Assembly (NCBI GenBank): GCA_029268325.1
Contig: JAJUGC010000193.1
Span: 1-5,195, forward strand
DNA: 5,195 nucleotides
DNA from: Gammaproteobacteria bacterium
GTDB lineage: Bacteria > Pseudomonadota > Gammaproteobacteria > Pseudomonadales > Oleiphilaceae
Direction: 5' to 3'
The notes under the pieces were generated by a model, which was not told the origin of the DNA, searched no databases, and saw only the letters and a program-made list of their open reading frames with translations. Below are positions 1 through 5,195 of the stretch, in pieces. Numbering within the stretch: the first letter of the stretch is position 1; each line of letters begins with the position of its first letter. The position numbers and the translations under genes were made by a program.

Positions 1-7
1 GCCTCGG

Positions 8-37
8 TTTATAGGGCCGGTGGCCGGCGGCTAGAAT
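8..37 (+). promoter_or_regulatory. Possible weak sigma70-like promoter for the reductase gene
   Basis: TTTATA (8-13, four of six matches to the -35 consensus) and TAGAAT (32-37, five of six matches to the -10) are separated by 18 bases. A start about 7 bases later would leave a leader of roughly 28 bases carrying the ribosome binding site. The GC-rich spacer holds a short GCCGG/CCGGC inverted repeat. The window edge is very near, so the true promoter could lie further upstream. Confidence 0.28.
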
Positions 38-72
38 CGGGTGAAGTCTGGTGAGAGCCTGGAGGAGGCAAC

Positions 73-1056
73 ATGGGATTATTAGTTGATGGTGTGTGGC
101 GGGATGTCTGGTACGACACGGACACCACCGGGGGAAAGTTTGAGCGGGAAGCAGCCCGGTTTCGTAATTGGATTACGCCCGACGGCCAGCCCGGCCCCAC
201 TGGTGAGGGTGGGTTTCCGGCCCAATCCGGTCGCTATCACCTGTATGTGTGCTATGCCTGTCCCTGGGCCCACCGCACGTTGATTTTTCGTAGCCTCAAG
301 GGGCTGGCACCTCACATTGGCGTCTCCGTGGTGCATCCCAATATGTTGGAGAACGGCTGGGAGTTTAACCGGGAACAGGAGAAAACCCGGGATCAACTGT
401 ACGATGCGGACTATCTCTATCAGCTCTACCTCAAAGCCGCGCCGGACTATACCGGGCGTGTCACGGTTCCCGTGCTTTGGGATCAGGAGCGCCAAACCAT
501 CGTGAGCAATGAGTCGGCGGATATCATCCGCATGTTCAATTCCGCCTTTAACCATCTCACTGGCAATGACCTGGACTTCTATCCCGCTGCCTTGCGGGAG
601 GAGATCGATGCCCTGAATGAAGAGATCTACAACAACGTGAACAACGGGGTCTATCGGGCGGGCTTTGCCACCACCCAAGCGGCTTACGAAGAAGCCTTTG
701 GTGATGTGTTTCGGACCCTGGACAAACTGGAGGCCAGGCTGAGCACGCAGCGCTACCTGATCGGTAATCAGATTACCGAGGCCGACTGGCGGCTCTTTAC
801 GACCCTGGTACGCTTCGATGCCGTCTATTATGGGCACTTCAAGTGCAACCTGCGCCGGATCAAGGACTACGACAACCTCTACGGCTATCTGCGGGATCTC
901 TACCAGCAGCCAGGAATAGCCGACACGGTGCACTTTGACCATATCAAGCAGCACTACTATTACAGCCATGCGGGGATCAACCCGACCCGCATCGTGCCCC
1001 TCGGCCCGGAAATGACTCTTGATACTCCCCATGGGCGGGAGCGGCTGGGGAGCTGA
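73..1056 (+). CDS. yqjG: Glutathionyl-hydroquinone reductase (Xi-class glutathione S-transferase, YqjG/ECM4 family)
   Basis: This 327-residue cytosolic protein should use glutathione to reduce glutathionyl-hydroquinones back to hydroquinones, releasing GSSG. That role is established for the family and inferred here. The thioredoxin-fold N-terminal half carries the family CPWA motif (Cys63-Pro-Trp-Ala66, after VCYA), with Cys63 as the catalytic cysteine. It also has the VPV loop with the probable cis-Pro133 and the NESADI segment (146-151), which binds the gamma-glutamyl part of glutathione. The helical C-terminal domain has NNGVYRAGFA (190-199, Tyr194) and the signature HYYYSHAGINPTRIVPLGP (294-312), whose tyrosines line the active site in characterised members. 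Length is almost identical to E. coli YqjG (about 328). The start is supported by GGAGGAGG (61-68) five bases before the ATG. The gene appears intact and stands alone, 192 bases ahead of the csbD-like gene. The family call is confident; the natural substrate is unknown. Confidence 0.95.
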   Translation: MGLLVDGVWRDVWYDTDTTGGKFEREAARFRNWITPDGQPGPTGEGGFPAQSGRYHLYVCYACPWAHRTLIFRSLKGLAPHIGVSVVHPNMLENGWEFNREQEKTRDQLYDADYLYQLYLKAAPDYTGRVTVPVLWDQERQTIVSNESADIIRMFNSAFNHLTGNDLDFYPAALREEIDALNEEIYNNVNNGVYRAGFATTQAAYEEAFGDVFRTLDKLEARLSTQRYLIGNQITEADWRLFTTLVRFDAVYYGHFKCNLRRIKDYDNLYGYLRDLYQQPGIADTVHFDHIKQHYYYSHAGINPTRIVPLGPEMTLDTPHGRERLGS

Positions 1057-1085
1057 GCCTCACCTGGGCTGGCTGTAAATTTTCC
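1051..1085 (+). terminator. Weak candidate terminator at the end of the reductase gene
   Basis: An imperfect stem, AGC-tg-AGCC pairing with GGCT-g-GCT around a loop of about seven bases (1051-1073), overlaps the TGA stop and is followed by GTAAATTTT. The stem is short and interrupted and the T-run is not immediately adjacent, so this is only tentative. Confidence 0.2.
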
Positions 1086-1110
1086 AGCGGGCCCGGGTAA
1101 TTCTTGTAAT
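1081..1110 (+). promoter_or_regulatory. Possible promoter for the csbD-like gene
   Basis: TTTCCA (1081-1086, four of six -35 matches) and TGTAAT (1105-1110, five of six -10 matches) are separated by 18 bases in an otherwise GC-rich gap. A start near 1117 would give a leader of about 130 bases containing the hairpin at 1180-1223. CsbD relatives are often under general-stress sigma factors, which tolerate weak -35 boxes. This is a pattern match only. Confidence 0.25.
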
Positions 1111-1179
1111 AGTTACGGAACATGACGGATCGGGCCCTGATCGGTTGGCTAGGGGGCGCTTGAATGCCGGTGTTCCCAA

Positions 1180-1223
1180 GGTAAGGAGAAAACTGGCCCG
1201 AAGCCTGCTTTCTCCCCGGTACC
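1180..1223 (+). repeat. Inverted repeat / candidate leader hairpin upstream of csbD
   Basis: GGAGAAA (1185-1191) and TTTCTCC (1209-1215) form a perfect 7-bp stem. Inside the 17-base loop, GGC (1195-1197) can pair with GCC (1203-1205), extended by a C-G pair across a T-T mismatch. Outside it, GGTA (1180-1183) can pair with TACC (1220-1223) across unpaired bases. The structure ends 11 bases before the AAAGGAGG ribosome binding site. No T-run follows, so it does not look like a terminator. It may be a leader structure or a protein-binding palindrome. Confidence 0.4.
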
Positions 1224-1248
1224 TAAAATCCGATAAAGGAGGATCGTT

Positions 1249-1440
1249 ATGAACAAGGACATCGCAGAAGCCCAATGGAAGCAACTGAAAGGCCGGCTCC
1301 GGGAACAATGGGGTAAGTTAACCGACGACGATCTTGAGCAGATCAAGGGGCGTCGGGAAGCCTGGGCTGGAAAGATGCAAGAGAAGTACGGCATGGGCAA
1401 AGAGGATGCAGAGCGGGAGTTTGACAAGCTCTATCATTAA
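1249..1440 (+). CDS. CsbD-like stress-response protein
   Basis: This 63-residue, highly charged, soluble protein matches the small CsbD family, whose members are induced by general stress (sigma B in Bacillus; stress- or stationary-phase-linked in proteobacteria). Their biochemical role is unknown. The family pattern is clear: an N-terminal MNKDIAEAQWKQLKGRLREQWG segment in which W10, K14 and W21 match the usual W..lKG...e.WG spacing, then LTDDDLEQIKGRREAWAGKMQEKYG, and a final acidic/basic helix ending EFDKLYH. There is no signal peptide or membrane segment. It is predicted to be almost entirely helical. The start is fixed by a very strong ribosome binding site, AAAGGAGG (1235-1242), six bases before the ATG, which suggests high expression when transcribed. 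The gene is flanked by a leader hairpin upstream and a plausible terminator downstream, so it looks like a single-gene unit. Confidence 0.9.
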   Translation: MNKDIAEAQWKQLKGRLREQWGKLTDDDLEQIKGRREAWAGKMQEKYGMGKEDAEREFDKLYH

Positions 1441-1493
1441 ACTTGTCTTTATCACTCAACTGGTGATGGCCTGCCAGTGGTGGTTTGGGGGAG

Positions 1494-1518
1494 GCAGCGG
1501 CCCTGGCCGTTGCTTCTT
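1494..1518 (+). terminator. Plausible Rho-independent terminator after csbD
   Basis: GCAGCGG (1494-1500) pairs with CCGTTGC (1507-1513) with one G-T wobble, and C1501-G1506 extends this to an 8-bp GC-rich stem closed by a CCTG tetraloop. TTCTT (1514-1518) follows at once. It lies 53 bases past the csbD stop and 90 bases before the DUF2784 gene, so it would separate those two transcripts. The T-tract is short and interrupted, hence moderate confidence. Confidence 0.45.
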
Positions 1519-1578
1519 CAAGCTGGTGTTCCGTTGAGCCGGAGCGCCTCCATCGCACATTCTCTGGATTGATGGGAT

Positions 1579-1605
1579 GTACCGGACTGTCTGAATGACA
1601 GGTAC
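1579..1605 (+). promoter_or_regulatory. Hairpin over the translation-initiation region of the DUF2784 gene
   Basis: CTGTC (1587-1591) and GACAG (1597-1601) form a 5-bp stem with loop TGAAT. GTAC (1579-1582) can pair with GTAC (1602-1605) as an outer stem if CGGA bulges out. It ends three bases before the ATG at 1609. The only ribosome-binding-like bases (CAGG, 1599-1602) lie inside its 3' arm, so the structure would hide them. Whether it forms in RNA is untested. Confidence 0.35.
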
Positions 1606-1608
1606 TCC

Positions 1609-2010
1609 ATGGCTTATGGTCTGCTCGCCAATCTTGTCCTCCTGCTTCATTTCGCCTTTATCCTGTTCGTGATATTCGGGGCCTTGCTGGTGCTTCGCTG
1701 GCCACGGTTGCTTTGGTTGCATGGGCCGGCCGTGGTCTGGGCGGCTGTGGTGATCGCCATGGGCTGGATCTGTCCTTTAACGCCACTGGAGAATTGGCTG
1801 TTGGGGCTGGCGGGGGAAGCAGGCTACCAAGGGGGCTTTATTGAGCACTACTTGGTGCCGCTCATCTATCCGGCCGGTTTGACTCCGAGCATTCAGCTCG
1901 GCTTGAGCACGTCGGTGGTGCTGGTGAACGTCCTGCTCTATGAGGTCGTCGGGAAGCGGCGGGCCCGGCGCCGGCGTTTATCCCGTATCACCCGCAGGCA
2001 GCGATATTAA
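1609..2010 (+). CDS. DUF2784 family small integral membrane protein
   Basis: This 133-residue inner-membrane protein has no known function. It matches the DUF2784 family in layout. Membrane segment 1 is about residues 4-27 (LLANLVLLLHFAFILFVIFG), followed by the turn LRWPRLLWLHGPAV. Segment 2 is about 40-54 and runs into the signature WICPLTPLENWL (53-64). Next come GGFIEHYLVPLIYPAGL (75-91) and segment 3, about 94-114. His14, His38, Cys55, Glu61, Glu79 and His80 are polar residues in or near the membrane and match the family pattern. The tail (116-133) is extremely basic, 11 Arg/Lys in 18 residues, and probably sits on the cytoplasmic side. The start agrees with the usual family N-terminus although its ribosome binding site is weak and possibly masked by a hairpin. 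The TAA stop overlaps the stop of the convergent c-di-GMP gene by 4 bases. I see no convincing promoter in the 168-base gap before it. Confidence 0.88.
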   Translation: MAYGLLANLVLLLHFAFILFVIFGALLVLRWPRLLWLHGPAVVWAAVVIAMGWICPLTPLENWLLGLAGEAGYQGGFIEHYLVPLIYPAGLTPSIQLGLSTSVVLVNVLLYEVVGKRRARRRRLSRITRRQRY

Positions 2011-4367
2011 TAGACCACGGCTTTTTCCTGATACAAGGGGTGCTCCAGTAGCTTTTCCGCTGGCATGGGCTTGGCGTAATAGTAGCCCTGGATGATGTCG
2101 CAGCCGATGGACTTGAGAAAGATCACCTGTTCATCGTTTTCAACGCCTTCCGCAACGATGGGGAGTCCCAGGCTGTGGCCCAGGGAAACGATAGCGCTGG
2201 CGATGGCGCAGGCGTTTTTCTGTTGGGGGATTTGCTCCATAAAAACGCCGGCAATCTTGAGCTTGTCGATGTCCAGCTCTTTGAGTTGCGAGAGGGATGA
2301 ATACCCCGTGCCAAAGTCATCAATCACCACATTGAGCCCAAGTTCACGCAGCTCTTCAATGACCCGGGTGGCTTCCTCGGGATGCTGAAGGATGCTTTCG
2401 GTGATTTCGATTTCCAGGCTGATTCCGCTTGACCCGCCGGCGGGGGGAACCAGGCAGCGCTTGATGGTTGCCAGCAGTTGTCCATGCAGGATCTGTTGGC
2501 CCGAGACATTGATGGCAACATGGCCAATGGGGGCACCTTGATGGCGCCAGCGCCGGACCTGGGCACTGGCTTCTTCAATCACCCAATCGCCCAGCTCCTG
2601 GATCAGGCCGGTTTCTTCCGCTACCTGGATCAGGGGCGCAGGGGAGATGATGCCCTTGGTCGGGTGGTTCCAGCGTAGCAAGGCCTCCACACCAAGGGGC
2701 TGGCCGGTCTTGATGGCAACTTGGGGTTGGTAATAGAGCTGCAATTGGCCTTCGTCGAGGGCCCGGCGCAGGTCTTGCTCGGCCTTGTGGCGTCTATGGA
2801 AGATGCGCGCCAATTCCTTGGTGTAGTAGGCGTAGGTACGCCGCCCTTTCTTCTTGGCCCGATAGACGGCGATATCCGCGGCGGCCAGCAGGCCATCTAC
2901 CTGGGTTGAGTCGTTGGGGTAGACGCTGATGCCGATGCTCACCCCAATCGACAGGCTGGTGTTGGAAAGGATCAGGGGGCTGGAGGTGGAGCGGATGATC
3001 TTGCGCACCACATTGTCGATATCCTCTACCTGTTCCAATTGGTGCAGGATGATGGCGAACTCGTCACCGCCGAGGCGGGCAACCATGTCGTCGCTGCGTA
3101 GGAGCTGTTTCAGGCGCTTGGCCACTTCATAGAGAACCTCGTCTCCGACGGAGTGCCCCAGGCTGTCGTTGATCAGCTTGAACTGGTCAATGTTGATAAA
3201 GAGGATGGCCAGTAAACAGCCCCGGCGTTCCGCATCGGCCACGGCCTGGTGCAGGCGCTCGTTGAACAGGTCCCGGTTGGCCAGGCCGGTGAGGGAGTCG
3301 TAATGGGCCAGATACTGCAGCCGTTGCTCGGTTTCCTTTAGGGCGCTGATATCGGAGACCAGATAGATGTACTGTTTGATCTGACCGTTCTCCTTCACCG
3401 TGGTCACCGTTTCCCAGGCCGGATAGAGGCTGCCGTTATGGCGCCGGTTCTGCAGTTCGCCCCGCCAGGCTCCGGTCTGTTCCAGCCCTTCCATCAGCTG
3501 CTGGAATAGGGCGTCATCTTGCAGGCTGAGACTGTGCAAGCGGATGTCCTGGCCCACCAGTTGCTCCTCGCTGTAGCCGGACATTTCCAGGAAGGCCGGA
3601 TTCACCAAGGTAATGATGCCTTCGGCGTCCGCTATCAGGATGCCTTCCTTGGTGTGGTTGAACACCGTCATGGCCTGCCTCATAACCTCTCGCGCCTGCT
3701 GGAGATCCGTGATGTCGGTGGCGATTCCACAGACTCCGTAGATCAGCCCTTCCGGGCTTCGCAAGGCGAAATGGACGGTGTGATAGGTGCGCTCGACACC
3801 GTTGCTGACCAGGTGGTCTTCCGAGTAGATCGGCTTGCCACTTTGCAGAACCTGCAGGTCGTGTTCCCAGGAAGAACACGGGGAAGTATCGAGCAAGTCT
3901 TCGTCCCGGCGCCCCACCACCTCTTCCGGATCCAGTCCCATCAGGTCTGCCATGGGCTTGTTGACGAACAGGTAGCGCCCTTGGGCATCCTTGAGGTAGG
4001 CCAGGGCCAGGGTGTTATCCAGGACCGTGCGCAGCTTGATTTCGCTTTCAAGGATTTGGCGTCTTCCCCAGAGGGCCAGGGTACGGGATTTAGCGGCAAT
4101 AAAGGCCAGCCAGCCCAGGATCAGGGCAAGGGGCAAGGCGGTGACAATCAGCCGTAGAAAGCGGGGAGACTGGAAATAAGCAGCCACTGTCGTGCCGATC
4201 TGGCTGTGGAGGTTCGTCCGATAGAGCAGGAGGTCCACCAGGATCAAGGAGCCCAAGCTCAGGAGCAGGGCAAAAAAGAAGTACTTGAGAAAGCGCCGGC
4301 TGCGCTCGTTTCCGAGAGTGGAAGGAATCCCCTGACGGCTGACCGATTTGGGCGGTCGGCTCTCCAT
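2007..4367 (-). CDS. Membrane-anchored PAS-PAS-GGDEF-EAL c-di-GMP signalling protein
   Basis: This 786-residue inner-membrane protein combines c-di-GMP synthesis (GGDEF) and breakdown (EAL) modules. Two membrane segments (about 27-49 and 70-92) enclose a short periplasmic loop of about 20 residues. PAS1 (about 111-221) and PAS2 (about 233-342) follow and presumably sense a small ligand or redox state. The GGDEF domain (about 350-515) has GGDEF at 433-437, K397, N400, D409 and an intact inhibitory I-site R424-S-D-D427. The first Asp of its usual DxD motif, a metal ligand, is Asn392. The EAL domain (about 527-780) keeps E561 (EALLRW), N620, the EITE motif (654-657), D683-D684 (DDFGTGYSS), K704, E740 and Q760, but the usual KID motif reads KIA, with Ala706. 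Activity of either domain is therefore uncertain; c-di-GMP binding or residual activity remain possible. The start is supported by AGGGAG about nine bases before the ATG. A good promoter lies upstream, behind the permease gene. There is no HAMP domain. Confidence 0.95.
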   Translation of the reverse strand: MESRPPKSVSRQGIPSTLGNERSRRFLKYFFFALLLSLGSLILVDLLLYRTNLHSQIGTTVAAYFQSPRFLRLIVTALPLALILGWLAFIAAKSRTLALWGRRQILESEIKLRTVLDNTLALAYLKDAQGRYLFVNKPMADLMGLDPEEVVGRRDEDLLDTSPCSSWEHDLQVLQSGKPIYSEDHLVSNGVERTYHTVHFALRSPEGLIYGVCGIATDITDLQQAREVMRQAMTVFNHTKEGILIADAEGIITLVNPAFLEMSGYSEEQLVGQDIRLHSLSLQDDALFQQLMEGLEQTGAWRGELQNRRHNGSLYPAWETVTTVKENGQIKQYIYLVSDISALKETEQRLQYLAHYDSLTGLANRDLFNERLHQAVADAERRGCLLAILFINIDQFKLINDSLGHSVGDEVLYEVAKRLKQLLRSDDMVARLGGDEFAIILHQLEQVEDIDNVVRKIIRSTSSPLILSNTSLSIGVSIGISVYPNDSTQVDGLLAAADIAVYRAKKKGRRTYAYYTKELARIFHRRHKAEQDLRRALDEGQLQLYYQPQVAIKTGQPLGVEALLRWNHPTKGIISPAPLIQVAEETGLIQELGDWVIEEASAQVRRWRHQGAPIGHVAINVSGQQILHGQLLATIKRCLVPPAGGSSGISLEIEITESILQHPEEATRVIEELRELGLNVVIDDFGTGYSSLSQLKELDIDKLKIAGVFMEQIPQQKNACAIASAIVSLGHSLGLPIVAEGVENDEQVIFLKSIGCDIIQGYYYAKPMPAEKLLEHPLYQEKAVVY

Positions 4368-4418
4368 GAACTGCTACTCCCTGGATATTCGTAGTAAGCG
4401 GTTAGTTATGGGTTTCAA

Positions 4419-4433
4419 TCTATCGGTTATAGA
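4419..4433 (-). repeat. Inverted repeat over the -10 box (possible operator)
   Basis: TCTAT (4419-4423) and ATAGA (4429-4433) flank a 5-base centre and cover the -10 box of the c-di-GMP gene promoter. A CGGTTA hexamer within it (4424-4429) recurs in direct orientation at 4399-4404. Such symmetry would suit a repressor site, but 5-bp arms arise easily by chance. Confidence 0.25.
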
Positions 4434-4454
4434 GAAGCAGGTGGCGACACTCAA
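4426..4454 (-). promoter_or_regulatory. Sigma70-type promoter for the PAS-GGDEF-EAL gene
   Basis: Read on the minus strand, TTGAGT (4454-4449, four of six matches) and TATAAC (4431-4426, five of six matches) are separated by exactly 17 bases. Transcription would begin near 4419, giving a leader of about 50 bases that carries the AGGGAG ribosome binding site before the ATG at 4367. It lies entirely in the gap after the permease stop codon, so the gene probably has its own promoter. No terminator is visible after the permease gene, so read-through is also possible. Confidence 0.55.
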
Positions 4455-4476
4455 GAAACGGAGCAAATGTAGGTAC

Positions 4477-5195
4477 TCACACTTTTAGGCTCTCGGGGCT
4501 TGGGCCGCGGCCAGACAGGAACTTGGACGCTAACAGGGCATTACGCCGCCCTTCCTCTACATCCACACGGGTCAGTAGCAAGCCTCCGGCGATGAAGAGC
4601 ACCGCAATGGAGAGGATCGCGATGCGTGGGCTGCCGCTCAGGTAACTGACCGTGCCGACCAGGGCCGGGCCGATAATGGCGGCAAACTTGCCGAGCAGGC
4701 CATAGAAGCCGAAGAACTCAGCGGCCTGGTCCGGGGGAATAATGCGGGCATAGAGGGAGCGGCTCAGGCTCTGGATGCCCCCTTGCACCAGTCCCAGGAC
4801 TGCCGCCAGCACATAGAACTGCTGCTCACTGTGCAGGTAAGCACCCCAGACCGTCACGGCGACATAGACCAGGATGGCGATATAAATGCCGGTTTTAGCC
4901 CCTAGCCGAGCGCCTATGTGGCCAAACACCAGGGCCGCCGGAAAGCCGACGAACTGGGTAATCAGCAAGGCGACGATCAGGCTTTCCGGAGCAAATCCCA
5001 GGGACAGGCCATAGTCCACCGCCATCACCACAATGGTGTCCACACCGTCGATATACAGCCAGTAGGCACAGAGAAACAGGGCGGTGACCCGCATCTGGCG
5101 GATTTGGGCAAAGGTCTGCCGAAGCTGGCGGAAGCCACCCCGGATGGCATTGACCTGAGAGGGGGCCAGGGCCGGGGGCTCCTTCACATAGCGAA
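4477..5195 (-). CDS. UMF1/Atg22-type MFS permease, C-terminal half (partial, N-terminus beyond window)
   Basis: The reading frame stays open to the right edge (a partial codon, then Arg-Tyr-Val-Lys-Glu-Pro), and the GTG at 5187 is an internal codon, not a start. The visible 238 or so residues are the second half of a major facilitator of about 430 residues. Six hydrophobic segments can be seen, counting from the GTG: about 33-57, 68-89, 100-118, 123-143, 163-184 and 188-206. Family marks are AYWLYIDGVDTI (41-52, matching the usual Y.DG..T), the MFS loop motif GHIGARLGAKTG (89-100), GGIQSLSRSLYARIIPP (136-152), then AEFFGFYGLLGKFAAIIGP (156-174). A soluble tail of about 28 residues follows. 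UMF1 relatives include yeast vacuolar amino-acid effluxer Atg22; the bacterial substrate is generally unknown. It is encoded upstream of the c-di-GMP gene on the same strand, 109 bases apart, and I see no functional link. Confidence 0.9.
   Translation of the reverse strand, partial: RYVKEPPALAPSQVNAIRGGFRQLRQTFAQIRQMRVTALFLCAYWLYIDGVDTIVVMAVDYGLSLGFAPESLIVALLITQFVGFPAALVFGHIGARLGAKTGIYIAILVYVAVTVWGAYLHSEQQFYVLAAVLGLVQGGIQSLSRSLYARIIPPDQAAEFFGFYGLLGKFAAIIGPALVGTVSYLSGSPRIAILSIAVLFIAGGLLLTRVDVEEGRRNALLASKFLSGRGPSPESLKV

Noticed and set aside
82..1032. Long open frame (316 residues) antisense to the glutathionyl-hydroquinone reductase gene
   Set aside because: Its translation shows no recognisable domain, and the sense frame is a clear, full-length family member with a strong ribosome binding site. 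Long antisense frames are common opposite GC-rich genes.
1129..1145. Near-palindrome GATCGGGCCCTGATC
   Set aside because: The two halves are out of register by one base around the GGGCCC core and no second copy exists; it is most likely a chance GC-rich symmetry.
1224..1229. TAAAAT as a -10 box for csbD
   Set aside because: A start about 7 bases later would fall in the AAAGGAGG ribosome binding site, and no -35 lies at the right distance.
1343..1722. Overlapping minus-strand frames across the csbD-DUF2784 gap
   Set aside because: They overlap two supported genes, have no recognisable motif and no good ribosome binding site.
3519..4157. Open frame of 212 residues on the plus strand, opposite the PAS region
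   Set aside because: It lies fully antisense to well-supported PAS domains, has low-complexity Gln/Val/Gly-rich composition typical of a shadow frame, and has no family resemblance.
5185..5187. GTG as the start codon of the MFS gene
   Set aside because: The frame continues upstream to the window edge with family-like residues, and the protein begins in the middle of the MFS fold, so this is an internal codon of a gene cut by the window.
1..5195. CRISPR array, insertion sequence, tRNA/rRNA or a defence or other new multi-gene system
   Set aside because: No regularly spaced repeats, transposase, terminal inverted repeats or RNA-gene signatures were seen; all five genes belong to known families and do not form a recognisable functional cluster.

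Overview
This window is ordinary-looking chromosomal DNA from a bacterium, most likely a gammaproteobacterium or a close proteobacterial relative. Base composition is moderately GC-rich (mid to high fifties percent, judged by eye). The grouping is made from the gene families: a Xi-class glutathionyl-hydroquinone reductase very close in length and motif layout to E. coli YqjG, a CsbD-like stress protein, a DUF2784 membrane protein, a PAS-PAS-GGDEF-EAL signalling protein and a UMF1/Atg22-type MFS permease. It is an inference; no rRNA or other phylogenetic marker is present. I see no mobile element, CRISPR array, tRNA or rRNA.

Layout: positions 73-2010 carry three rightward genes: glutathionyl-hydroquinone reductase (73-1056), csbD-like (1249-1440) and DUF2784 (1609-2010). 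Gaps of 192 and 168 bases, a plausible terminator after csbD and separate candidate leader structures suggest they are not one tight operon. Positions 2007-5195 carry two leftward genes: a large membrane-anchored c-di-GMP signalling protein (2007-4367) and, upstream of it, the C-terminal half of an MFS permease (4477 to the right edge, N-terminus outside the window). The two blocks meet tail to tail with a 4-base overlap, in which the palindrome TTAA supplies the TAA stop of both genes.

How the genes relate: the reductase (quinone/thiol detoxification) and the CsbD-like protein fit a general stress theme, but no shared pathway links all five genes. The c-di-GMP gene has its own good sigma70-type promoter in the 109-base gap behind the permease gene, so it is probably transcribed independently.

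The most notable observation is in the c-di-GMP protein. Most of the signature residues of both catalytic domains are present, but each domain has lost one conserved acidic active-site residue through a codon one base away from Asp: Asn392 replaces the first Asp of the GGDEF-domain DxD motif, and Ala706 replaces the Asp of the EAL-domain KxD motif. The protein may be a sensor/effector or a weakened enzyme rather than a standard bifunctional one. Secondary observations are candidate leader hairpins before csbD and the DUF2784 gene, and an inverted repeat over the -10 of the c-di-GMP gene promoter. I found no convincing previously undescribed multi-gene system.
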